This document shows, one piece after another, positions 23,854-31,682 of a stretch of DNA of 46,945 bases. The position numbers and the translations under genes were made by a program. The notes under the pieces were generated by a model that made no database searches, was not told where the DNA came from, and saw only the letters and a program-made list of their open reading frames with translations. Source of the stretch: Arthrobacter sp. (lineage in GTDB: Bacteria > Actinomycetota > Actinomycetes > Actinomycetales > Micrococcaceae); NCBI GenBank assembly GCA_026393275.1, contig JAPLAM010000074.1, positions 1 through 46,945 on the forward strand. The letters are read 5' to 3'. The first letter of the stretch is position 1. Each line of letters starts with the position of its first letter.

Positions 23854-25098
23854 TCAGGACACGGGGCGCCCCGGCCACTCTTTGCCCGCCCACGGGTCAT
23901 AGTCAGCGATGAGCCCCTCCTGCGGGGGACGCTCATTTTCGGTGACGTGCTGCAGATTCACCCGCACCCGGTACCAGAGCGAACTCGATCCGCGCATGCC
24001 GTCGACGAGTATGTCGGCCGGATGCAGGGCTGGGACGACGTCCGCGTGCCGGGTCTTCCATTCGTCGAGCGCTGCGAGCGCCTCGGGCTTGGTCTTGGTG
24101 CGTGCCACCTCGATAAGTGGCATCACGGACTGCCGGCGGCCCGAGCCGTCGTTGCCGCGCGGCGGCTTTTCGGCTGGGCCCAGCTCGGCAGCCAGGGCGA
24201 TCAGTCCGTCGAGTGAGCCGACCGCGTTGTCGATGCCGGTGTGGGGGTCGCCCATTGAAGCGAAGCGTTCAAGCACCGTGGGTACCGTGAACTGTTCCGG
24301 CCGGGCGGAGCGAACCTCGTCCCACGTGAGCGGCGTCGAGACCCGGGCGTCGGGCAGGGGTCGGATCGAGTACGCCGAAGCCACGGTGCGGTCCTTGGCG
24401 TTCTGGTTGAAGTCAACGAACACACTCTCGCCGCGCTCTTCCTTCCACCACCGCGCGGTGGCGAGGCCCGGGGCGCGGGTCTCGACCTCACGGGCCAGGG
24501 TCTCGGCGGCGAGTCGCACGTCGCGGTACGACCACCGGGGTGCGATGCGCACCAGGATGTGCAGTCCCCGCGAACCGCTTGTCTTGGGCCACCCCACCAG
24601 TCCGACGTCGTCGAGCACCTCCCGTGCGACATAGGCGACGTCAACGATCTGCGACCAGTCGACCCCCGGCATCGGGTCGAGGTCGACCCGGAGCTCGTCG
24701 GGGTGGTCAAGGTCCTCGGCGCGCACGGGGTGCGGGTTGAGGTCCAGGCAGCCAAGATTCACGACCCACGCCAAGCCCGCCGCGTCCCGGATGACGGCCT
24801 CTTCGGCCGATGTCCCCGACGCGTAGTGCAGCGTCACCGTGTCGACGAAGCCGGGATGGTTTTCCGGCACGCGCTTCTGAAAGAACGGCTCAGCGCCGAT
24901 CCCCTTCGGGAAGCGCTTGAGCTCCATGGGTCGTCCGCCCGCGCCCCGCAGCGCGCCATCCGCGACGGCCAGGTAGTAGCGAACCAGGTCGAGTTTGGTC
25001 AGCCCGGGCTCAGGGAACACCACCTTGTCCGGACTCGAGATGCGGACGTCCGTACCGGCAATGGTGATGATCTCCGCGGCAGCCTTCGACGGGTTCAT
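23854..25098 (-). CDS. LigD-type primase/polymerase domain protein (stand-alone)
   Basis: A 414-residue protein matching the polymerase domain of bacterial non-homologous end-joining ligase LigD (AEP superfamily). Metal-binding aspartates appear in LRVDLDPMPG (D139, D141) and VFVDFNQNAKDRT (D229); KTSGSRGLHILV (172-183) is the nucleotide-binding segment. Residues 1-290 cover the domain; the remaining 120 residues form an extension with WYRVRVNLQHV. There is no ligase or nuclease domain, as in the separate Pol proteins of several actinobacteria (PolD-type). It would fill gaps with ribonucleotides at DNA breaks. No Ku or ligase gene lies in this window. The 251-bp upstream gap shows no clear motif. 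Confidence 0.92.
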   Translation of the reverse strand: MNPSKAAAEIITIAGTDVRISSPDKVVFPEPGLTKLDLVRYYLAVADGALRGAGGRPMELKRFPKGIGAEPFFQKRVPENHPGFVDTVTLHYASGTSAEEAVIRDAAGLAWVVNLGCLDLNPHPVRAEDLDHPDELRVDLDPMPGVDWSQIVDVAYVAREVLDDVGLVGWPKTSGSRGLHILVRIAPRWSYRDVRLAAETLAREVETRAPGLATARWWKEERGESVFVDFNQNAKDRTVASAYSIRPLPDARVSTPLTWDEVRSARPEQFTVPTVLERFASMGDPHTGIDNAVGSLDGLIALAAELGPAEKPPRGNDGSGRRQSVMPLIEVARTKTKPEALAALDEWKTRHADVVPALHPADILVDGMRGSSSLWYRVRVNLQHVTENERPPQEGLIADYDPWAGKEWPGRPVS

Positions 25099-25349
25099 GA
25101 CGCCACGCTAGCAATGATCGGAGGTCCCAACCAGAGCAGCCGGACGGCTTGCGCCGGGAACCAGCCAAAGAACCCAGCGCTCGCGGCCGGGCCGCACGAG
25201 GCCCGGGCGGGCGTCAGGTCGCGGAGTGATCATGCCGGGTATTCAGATGCGTGCCCATCGGTATTAGGGTGGGCGCTTAACGACCGAAATCGTCGCCCGT
25301 CCGAGCGGAAGAAGCAAAGTTCGGGAGGGTCAGATTAGGAGGGCCACCC

Positions 25350-26531
25350 ATGTTGCGCCTGCCGGCCATCGAGAAGCCGCTGAATCCGTTTCCGCACTAC
25401 GAAACCATGCGGAAGACCGAGCCCGTTTTCCAGGACCAGGAGACGGGACTGTGGCATGTATTCCGCTACGACGACGTGCAGCGGGTCCTTTCCGAGCACG
25501 CCACTTTTTCTTCCCGGATGGCCGGCGGCGATCCGACCGGGACCGGCCAGCTCTTCGCTGCCAGCCTGATCAACACCGATCCGCCACGTCACCGCCAGCT
25601 CCGGTCCCTCGTCACGCAGGCATTCACGCCGCGGGCGGTAGAAGCCCTCGCCCCGCGTATTTCCGAGATCACGGAAGAGTTGTTGGCCCCGGCCCTTTCC
25701 GCCGGGTCCATGGACCTGATTGCAGAACTGGCGTATCCCTTGCCGGTGATCGTCATCGCCGAACTGCTGGGAATCCCTGCAGCGGACCGGGATCGCTTCA
25801 AACAGTGGTCCGACTTCATAGTCAGCCAGGCCCGGCCGACGACGGACGAGCCCGGGCAACCTGGTTCCCAGGACCGCGGGACTGCCGACGCGGAGATGGC
25901 TGAGTATTTCATGGGCATGATCGAGGAGCGCAGGCAGCATCCGGGCAACGATCTGATCAGCAAGCTGCTGGCGGCGCAGATCGACGGGGAGCACCTTAGC
26001 GTCGTCGAACTTCTCGGGTTCTGCGCCCTGCTGCTTGTCGCCGGCAACGAAACGACCACCAACCTGATCGGCAATGCGGTCCTGTCTTTCACGGAAAATC
26101 AGGGCATAATCGAGCGGCTCGGCGCCGATCCGGCGCTGCTGCCGCACGCCTTGGAAGAGGTGCTCCGTTACCGGTCCCCGGTCCAGTCCATGTACCGGAT
26201 CGCAGCCGTCGACACGACGTTGGGTGACTACCGGATCCCGGCAGGCGCGCCCCTCGTCGCCTGGATCGGTTCGGCGAACCGCGACGGGTTGCAGTTCCCA
26301 AACCCGGACGCGTTCGACGTCGGACGGTCCCCGAACCGCCATCTCGCCTTCGGTCAGGGCATCCACTTCTGCCTGGGCGCACCGCTGGCCCGGCTGGAGG
26401 CCAACATCGCGCTGCAGGCCGTGATTTCGCGGCTGCCCGGGCTGGCGCTGGCCCCCGGCGCCCGGCTGGAGCGCATGGAAAGCTCCATAATTTACGGACT
26501 CAAGGAGCTGCCCGTTAGCTGGGCTGCCTAG
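25350..26531 (+). CDS. Cytochrome P450
   Basis: A 393-residue soluble bacterial P450. AGNETTTN (about 231-238) is the oxygen-binding I helix, EEVLRYR (about 269) the ExxR motif, and FGQGIHFCLGAPLAR the haem loop with ligand Cys341. AGGAGGG precedes ATG 25350 by 6 nt. It resembles class I enzymes of the CYP107/CYP109 type that need ferredoxin and ferredoxin reductase; neither is nearby. Directly downstream lies a decayed flavin-reductase fragment. Substrate cannot be inferred. Confidence 0.93.
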   Translation: MLRLPAIEKPLNPFPHYETMRKTEPVFQDQETGLWHVFRYDDVQRVLSEHATFSSRMAGGDPTGTGQLFAASLINTDPPRHRQLRSLVTQAFTPRAVEALAPRISEITEELLAPALSAGSMDLIAELAYPLPVIVIAELLGIPAADRDRFKQWSDFIVSQARPTTDEPGQPGSQDRGTADAEMAEYFMGMIEERRQHPGNDLISKLLAAQIDGEHLSVVELLGFCALLLVAGNETTTNLIGNAVLSFTENQGIIERLGADPALLPHALEEVLRYRSPVQSMYRIAAVDTTLGDYRIPAGAPLVAWIGSANRDGLQFPNPDAFDVGRSPNRHLAFGQGIHFCLGAPLARLEANIALQAVISRLPGLALAPGARLERMESSIIYGLKELPVSWAA

Positions 26532-26583
26532 GCTCGCGTCATCGCCGGTGTGGCCCTCGGCGCCGCTTCGTTACGTTCGCGTC

Positions 26584-26802
26584 GACGCCGGCGTCGAATA
26601 TTCCGCCTCGCCGCTGGGCAACCCGGTGCCGGTCCAGGCCCCCGCCTGGGTGGACTGCGAGCTGCACGCGGAGTACTACGGCGGGGACCACAGCATCGTG
26701 GTCGGTGCCGTCCGAGCGCTCGGTGCCAGGGACGGGGCTGAGCCGCTGCTCTTCTTCAAGGGAGGGTACGATGACGGCTACCTAGCGGGGCGGCATTATT
26801 GG
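26584..26802 (+). pseudogene. Flavin reductase-like fragment (C-terminal half)
   Basis: In the frame open from 26548, GVEYSASPLGNPVPV, PAWVDCELHAEYYGGDHSIV and EPLLFFKGGY match the C-terminal half of HpaC-like FMN reductases, the partners of two-component monooxygenases. The N-terminal half and its FMN-binding part are absent, and the frame continues into antisense sequence of the next gene. This is most likely a 5'-deleted remnant; the missing half has been replaced by the P450 3' end or lost. Confidence 0.7.
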
Positions 26803-26841
26803 AAAGCGTGGCCTGACAGCCGCCGTGCCAGTGAACCAAAG

Positions 26842-28098
26842 TCAGAGGAAAGGCCGGAGCGGGACCAGGACCGTTTCGCTGAACCGGGCGAGCGGGGACC
26901 GATGCTGCCACTCGTCCAACGTCAGTACCCTGCAGTTCTTACTGTCGACGTCGAAGATTTCCTTCATGTCGGAGGCGAAATCTTCGTCATGGATTTCAAG
27001 ATTGATCTCGTAGTTGCCGGTCAGGCTGAGCCTGTCGATGTTGGCGCTGCCCACGGTTGACCAGCTGCCGTCGATGGTGGCCGTCTTGGCGTGGATCATG
27101 GCATTGCGGTACAGGAGGATGGTCACGCCGTCCTTGAGCAGGGACTGGTAGAACCCTCGTGAGAGCCAGTCCGAGAGGATGTGGTTTGAGTCCTCGGGGA
27201 GGATCAGCCGGACATCGACGCCGCGCCTGCTGGCAGCGAGCAGCGCCTTGAGGATCTGCTGGTCCGGGATGAAGTAGGCCATGGTGACGAAAATGTGTTC
27301 CTGGGCGCGGTTGATCGCATCCAGGTAGACCCCTCGGATCGGATAGACAAGATTCGCCGGAATGTTGTTGACGGCGCGGATCCGGGGTTCCCACACGTCC
27401 GGGGCCACATGCGGTAGTTCCGGAGTGGATCCCGCGGCGTGGTCGTTCCACAGGGTGACGAAAGCCTGGCGGAGATCCCACACGGACGGGCCGACGAGCC
27501 GAAGGTGCGTGTCCCTCCATTCCGTGGCATACAGGGAACCGATGTTGTAGCCGCCCACGAATCCGATCTGGTCATCGACGATCAGGAGTTTGCGGTGGTC
27601 CAGCCCGGTGCTGCGCAGGGTGTTGACGAGCATCGCCGGACGGACCACCGGGAAGCGGTAAACGTGGATAGCGGGGTGAAAACTGAAAAACGAGGGTGGC
27701 ACCACCAGGTTGGCGAACTCATCGTAAACAACAAAGACCTCGACGCCCCGGGCCGCCGCTTCGTTGAGCGCGTCCCGAAACTTCCGCCCGGTGTCGTCGT
27801 CCTTCCAGATGAACGTCTCAATCAGGATGCGCTCCTGGGCGTCGCCGATTGCCTGGAGCATGTCCCGGTACAGGTCCGCTCCGTAGGTGTACGTCGTGAC
27901 GCGGGTGTCGGCCACCGCCCGGTCGAAAATGCCGGGGTGCGGGAACCCCTTGCGCTTGCTCCGACCACGCTTCTTGACGATATCCAGAACGACGAGGCCC
28001 CCGATCACGGCTCCCTGGAGCGCGGCAAAGGCCAACACTGCGCGGCCCACGGTCTTTCGGGCGGCGTTGACCACTGGCTCCGGGAGCAATTCATCCAT
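26842..28098 (-). CDS. Cardiolipin synthase-like phospholipase D protein
   Basis: A 418-residue membrane protein with one N-terminal hydrophobic segment (about 17-40) and a basic cytoplasmic stretch. Two HKD motifs are canonical: DHRKLLIVDDQIGFVGGYNIG and IHAKTATIDGSWSTVGSANID, both with the glycine-serine/asparagine follow-up of cardiolipin synthases. It would join phosphatidylglycerol molecules into cardiolipin or act on related phospholipids. Eukaryote-like CDP-alcohol cardiolipin synthases are common in actinobacteria, so this may be an auxiliary enzyme. Gene remnants lie on both sides. Confidence 0.85.
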   Translation of the reverse strand: MDELLPEPVVNAARKTVGRAVLAFAALQGAVIGGLVVLDIVKKRGRSKRKGFPHPGIFDRAVADTRVTTYTYGADLYRDMLQAIGDAQERILIETFIWKDDDTGRKFRDALNEAAARGVEVFVVYDEFANLVVPPSFFSFHPAIHVYRFPVVRPAMLVNTLRSTGLDHRKLLIVDDQIGFVGGYNIGSLYATEWRDTHLRLVGPSVWDLRQAFVTLWNDHAAGSTPELPHVAPDVWEPRIRAVNNIPANLVYPIRGVYLDAINRAQEHIFVTMAYFIPDQQILKALLAASRRGVDVRLILPEDSNHILSDWLSRGFYQSLLKDGVTILLYRNAMIHAKTATIDGSWSTVGSANIDRLSLTGNYEINLEIHDEDFASDMKEIFDVDSKNCRVLTLDEWQHRSPLARFSETVLVPLRPFL

Positions 28099-28133
28099 CC
28101 AGCGAGCCTAGCGCGTCGCCGGGCCCGGGCGTC

Positions 28134-28310
28134 ATCGGCGTGTTGTCCGGGACGAAGCAAGGACGGGATGCCGTCCTGGCCTACTTCGGCGAGTTGGGAG
28201 CGCGCTCCCAGGGCTCCTTCCGGGCCGCGGTCCAGGACATCGTCGGCGGGGAAGACCACACCGTAGGGATCCATCGGAGCCACGCCGAAAGCAACGGAAA
28301 TTTCGGGCTC
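28134..28310 (+). pseudogene. SnoaL-like/NTF2-fold protein fragment
   Basis: One frame reads KQGRDAVLAYFGELGARSQG and then QDIVGGEDHTVGIHRSHAES, the typical central part of SnoaL-like (ketosteroid-isomerase-fold) proteins. Both the N-terminal helices and the C-terminal strands are missing; the frame leaves family character at about 28310 and ends at 28343. No ribosome site or start suits it. Read as a remnant truncated at both ends. Confidence 0.65.
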
Positions 28311-28335
28311 GACGGCGGCGACGACGCCGCCGCCG

Positions 28336-29358
28336 TCACGTGAGCGGGGCCGGTCCCGTCGAGCCGCGGACGGTCAGATGCGTGGGCATCACGGACCGGG
28401 TGCGGGCGCCGCCGACGGCCAGCGGGTTCAGCTGGGCAAGCAGCATGGACACGGCCACCCGGCCGGCCTGCTCGATCGGCGATGCCATGGTGGTCAGCGG
28501 TGGATTGCAGAAGTCGGCGCCGAAGATGTCGTCGCAACCAACAATGCTCATGTCCAGGGGGACGCTGATGCCGCGCTCACGAAGCCGCTGGAGCATGCCG
28601 ATGGCGATCAGGTCGTTGAAGGCGATGCAGGCCGTCACCCCGCTGTGCACTGCGGCGTCCGCGGCGGCCGCTCCGGACTGTGTCTTCGGCGCGAAGGGTC
28701 CCAGCCTGAGCACTTCCGCGCCGCGTTCCTCTGCAGCCTCGGACAAGGCCGTCCAGCGCCGGGCACTGGACTGGGAGGTGACGGGCCCTGCCATATAGGC
28801 GATCCGGGCGTGCCCCAGGGAGACGAGGTGGTCGAGCGCCTGGCTGGTGGCGGACGGCGTGTCGATGAGCACGGCGGGCACCCCGGGGACGTCCCGGTTG
28901 ACCGTGACCAGCGGCGTTTTCGCCGCCGCGGCCAGCAGCGCGTCGTCGCTGAGCCGGGACGCGGCAACGATGATTCCGTCGGCACTCTTTCGCAGCTGCT
29001 CCACGGTGCTGGCCTCCACCTCGTCCGATTCCTCGGTGTCCACCAGCAGCTGCGTGTAGCCGGCCGCCTTGAGCTGAAGCTGGGTTCCCCGGATCAGGTC
29101 AAAGTAGAACGGGTTGGTGATATCCGGCACCAGCACGCCGACGGCGCCGGTCCGGCCGGAACTCAGGGCCCGGGCCTGGCTGTTGGGAATGTAATGGAGC
29201 TGGGCAGCAGCTGCCTCGATCCGCTGGCGGGTCCGGATGTTGACCCGGTCCGGAGTGGACAGCGCACGGGACACTGTGGAGGCCGCCACGCCGCACAGCG
29301 CGGCGATGTCGTGAATGGTTGCCGGGCGGTCCGCTGCGGCTGGTCGCGTCGAAGCCAC
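28336..29358 (-). CDS. LacI-family repressor of the right-hand catabolic locus
   Basis: A 340-residue repressor from GTG 29358, which follows GAGGAG by 4 nt; the frame opens 33 codons further upstream without domain sequence. The N-terminal helix-turn-helix reads ATIHDIAALCGVAASTVSRAL with hinge ARALSSGRTGAVGVLV. The periplasmic-binding-protein-like effector domain follows (VPDITNPFYFDLIRG, GCDDIFGADF). It is divergent from the first isomerase/dehydrogenase pair, with an 18-bp operator 110 bp upstream of its start. It is a close paralogue of the second LacI gene at 39147 in both HTH and effector-pocket segments. Effector unknown, probably a sugar or uronate. Confidence 0.92.
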   Translation of the reverse strand: MASTRPAAADRPATIHDIAALCGVAASTVSRALSTPDRVNIRTRQRIEAAAAQLHYIPNSQARALSSGRTGAVGVLVPDITNPFYFDLIRGTQLQLKAAGYTQLLVDTEESDEVEASTVEQLRKSADGIIVAASRLSDDALLAAAAKTPLVTVNRDVPGVPAVLIDTPSATSQALDHLVSLGHARIAYMAGPVTSQSSARRWTALSEAAEERGAEVLRLGPFAPKTQSGAAAADAAVHSGVTACIAFNDLIAIGMLQRLRERGISVPLDMSIVGCDDIFGADFCNPPLTTMASPIEQAGRVAVSMLLAQLNPLAVGGARTRSVMPTHLTVRGSTGPAPLT

Positions 29359-29467
29359 GGCGCTCCTCTCTGAACGTGATGGCCGGGCCACGGGACCAGG
29401 CCCGGTGGCGCGGCGCTGTGACTGCCGCCACAGATCCGTTGAGCTAGAATGCCACAATTGTCACGTT

Positions 29468-29507
29468 TTGGCAATCGGTTGTCATGTGTCGTGGAGCTGG
29501 CTAAGCT
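29468..29507 (+). promoter_or_regulatory. LacI operator 1 with overlapping promoter
   Basis: TTGGCAATCGGTTGTCAT (29468-29485) is a LacI-type palindrome. Its right half supplies the -35 TTGTCA (29479-29484); TAAGCT (29502-29507) is the -10, 17 bp on. It drives the isomerase/oxidoreductase pair starting at 29597 and lies in the divergent gap with the first lacI gene. Confidence 0.75.
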
Positions 29508-29596
29508 GGCGCTGACACCGATTGTGAAGTGTGTCACCGCGCCAGTGCCGAGGACTCGGGCTACGGCGCGGCGGCAGCGAACCCCAGGAGATCCGC

Positions 29597-30445
29597 GTGA
29601 GCAAAGCACCCACCCCCAACTGGCGGCTCTCCGGTTTCGGCGACGAGATAGACCCCGATCCGACGGTGCAGGCCGCCGTGCTGCTGGCTCTGGGCGCCAG
29701 CCACATCGAGGTGCGCAGCGCCTGGGGCACCAACGTCTCCGAACTGGAGCCCGAGCAGCTTTCCCGGCTCAAAGACATCCTCGATGCGAAGGGCCTCCAG
29801 GTCTCCGCCGTCGCCAGCCCCATCGGCAAGGTGGACGTCAGCCTGCCGGTGGACCACGAACTGGAACGGCTCCGCCGGATCATCACCGCCGCGAAGGTAC
29901 TGAAGACGCGGTACATCCGCATCTTCTCCTTCTACCGCGCGGCGGGACGCAGCGCGGAGGAGATTCGGTCTGACGTGATGGACCGCCTGGCGGCGCTGAC
30001 CTGGCTCGCCGAGGACGCCGGCGTCGTGCTCTTGCACGAAAACGAAAAGGGAATCTTCGGCGACACCCCCGAGCGGGTCCTGGACATCATGCGGACCGTG
30101 GATTCCCCGTCCCTGCGGATCGCCTGGGACAACGCCAACTTCGTCCAGGTGGGCGTCAAGCCCTACACGGAGGGCTACGCGCTGTTGCGCCCGTACCTCG
30201 AATACTTCCAGGTCAAGGACGCCCTGGCCGCGACCGGCGAAGTGGTGCCGGCCGGCGAGGGCGACGGCGAATTGGACGACACCATCGCGGCCCTCCGTGC
30301 GGACGGGTTTTCCGGTTTCGCCTCGCTGGAGCCACACCTGGCCAGCGCGCACGAGCTGGGCGGCTTCTCCGGTCCGGTCGCCTTCGGCACCGCGGCCCGC
30401 GCCTTTGCCGCCCTCGCCGCGAAGAACGGGGTGGAACTCTCGTGA
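29597..30445 (+). CDS. Sugar phosphate isomerase/epimerase-fold protein (pair 1)
   Basis: A 282-residue xylose-isomerase-like TIM barrel from GTG 29597, with AGGAG (29586-29590) 6 nt before it. Metal-site candidates are E in LLHENEKGIFGD, D in IAWDNANFVQ, the K/D of YFQVKDAL and E in ASLEPHL. This superfamily includes sugar epimerases but also 3-keto-glycoside eliminases and hydratases. Its stop overlaps the start of a Gfo/Idh/MocA oxidoreductase as GTGA, the usual couple in pathways that oxidise a sugar at C3 and then cleave or isomerise it. A LacI operator lies upstream. Confidence 0.88.
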   Translation: MSKAPTPNWRLSGFGDEIDPDPTVQAAVLLALGASHIEVRSAWGTNVSELEPEQLSRLKDILDAKGLQVSAVASPIGKVDVSLPVDHELERLRRIITAAKVLKTRYIRIFSFYRAAGRSAEEIRSDVMDRLAALTWLAEDAGVVLLHENEKGIFGDTPERVLDIMRTVDSPSLRIAWDNANFVQVGVKPYTEGYALLRPYLEYFQVKDALAATGEVVPAGEGDGELDDTIAALRADGFSGFASLEPHLASAHELGGFSGPVAFGTAARAFAALAAKNGVELS

Positions 30446-31452
30446 CGACGACGGCGGCGGTGATCGGCTGCGGCGACGTTTCCGCCGTTCACCTCGAGGC
30501 CGTGGCCAAGCTCGACGGTGCGGCGCTGGTAGCGGTCTGCGATTCGGACCCGCAACGGCTGTCCGCCGCGGAAGCAGCCCACGGCGTCCCCGGCTTCACC
30601 GACCATCTCAGCCTGATCGAAGCAGTACAGCCCGACGTGGTGCATATCTGCACCCCGCATGACCAGCACGCTTCAATAGCGGCGGACTGCCTGGAACGCG
30701 GAGTCGGCGTCATCCTGGAGAAGCCGTTGGCGCACACGCTGGCGGAGGGGCGCAGGCTGGTGGAAGCGGCAGAAGCCGGCGCCGCGAAAATCGCAGTGTG
30801 CTTCCAGAACCGGTACAACGCGACGTCGCAGGCCTTGTCCGCCCTGCTTGCCTCCGGCGAACTCGGCGCCATCCTGGGCGCGTCCGCCACTGTGATGTGG
30901 CAGCGTTCCGCCGAGTACTACCAGAGCCGGCCGTGGCGGGGGAGTTGGTCCCGCGGCGGCGGCGGGCTGATGATGAACCAGGCCGTGCACACCGTCGACC
31001 TGCTCCAATGGCTGGTGGGGGATGTCGTGGCAGTTAGCGGCAACGCCTCTACGCGCTTCCTGGGCGGCACGATTGAGGTGGAAGACACGGCAGAATTCGT
31101 GGCGCAGCATGTCAACGGCGCCCGGAGTGCGTTCTATGCCACCGTCGCCAACGCCTTCAACGCACCGGTCACCCTCGATGTGGTCACCGAGAAGGCTGTC
31201 CTGAGCCTGCGGGGCGACCTGACAGTCAGCCATGCGGACGGTCGCGTCGACGTTGTCCCCGAGCGCACCAGCGGCTCCGCTGGCCGCTCGTACTGGGGTG
31301 TCTCTCACGAACTGCTGATCAGCGACTTTTATGACCGGTTGGCGGACCCGGAGCCGTTCTGGATCAGCCCGGCGGAGGCCGAAAAGTCGCTGCGCATCAT
31401 CAAGGATGTCTACCGGCAGAGCTACCCCGAGTCGGTTCATCGCGTGTCCTGA
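30442..31452 (+). CDS. Gfo/Idh/MocA-family oxidoreductase (pair 1)
   Basis: A 336-residue NAD(P)-dependent sugar dehydrogenase-type protein. The Rossmann fold starts AVIGCGDVSAVHLEAV; the family's EKP motif is in ILEKPLAHTLAEG, and the C-terminal substrate domain has GGGGLMMNQAVHTVDLLQWL, with the catalytic-type His. It probably oxidises a free or bound sugar hydroxyl, often at C3. Translationally coupled to the isomerase-fold gene before it (GTGA). Paralogue of the enzyme at 37939. Substrate inferred only from the locus. Confidence 0.9.
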   Translation: MTTTAAVIGCGDVSAVHLEAVAKLDGAALVAVCDSDPQRLSAAEAAHGVPGFTDHLSLIEAVQPDVVHICTPHDQHASIAADCLERGVGVILEKPLAHTLAEGRRLVEAAEAGAAKIAVCFQNRYNATSQALSALLASGELGAILGASATVMWQRSAEYYQSRPWRGSWSRGGGGLMMNQAVHTVDLLQWLVGDVVAVSGNASTRFLGGTIEVEDTAEFVAQHVNGARSAFYATVANAFNAPVTLDVVTEKAVLSLRGDLTVSHADGRVDVVPERTSGSAGRSYWGVSHELLISDFYDRLADPEPFWISPAEAEKSLRIIKDVYRQSYPESVHRVS

Positions 31453-31560
31453 TCCCGGTCCCGCTACCCGTCCCGCCCCCGTCCCGCAACCACACCGTGG
31501 CCTCCGGTCCCTTGGTTCCTCCCTTGATTTCCCGCGGGCAGCGTTATTGTTGCAACACTT

Positions 31561-31600
31561 TTGACAATCGGTTGCCAACTTCGGCAACAATGCGTACTGT
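31561..31600 (+). promoter_or_regulatory. LacI operator 2 with overlapping promoter
   Basis: TTGACAATCGGTTGCCAA (31561-31578); the right half contains the -35 TTGCCA (31572-31577) and TACTGT (31595-31600) is the -10 at 17 bp. A separate perfect palindrome TGTTGCAACA lies just upstream (31548-31557). It drives the ABC importer, whose first start is at 31683. Confidence 0.78.
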
Positions 31601-31682
31601 GAGTCCCACAAGGACGGTGTGGCCTACGCCACACCGGCCCGAGCAAACCATTCTTCCGTTCCACGTACCCAAGGAGCCAACA

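Noticed and set aside
26842..28098. Phospholipase D gene with flanking relics as a defence or toxin system
   Set aside because: HKD spacing and the N-terminal anchor fit cardiolipin synthase; no partner nuclease, sensor or immunity gene is present.
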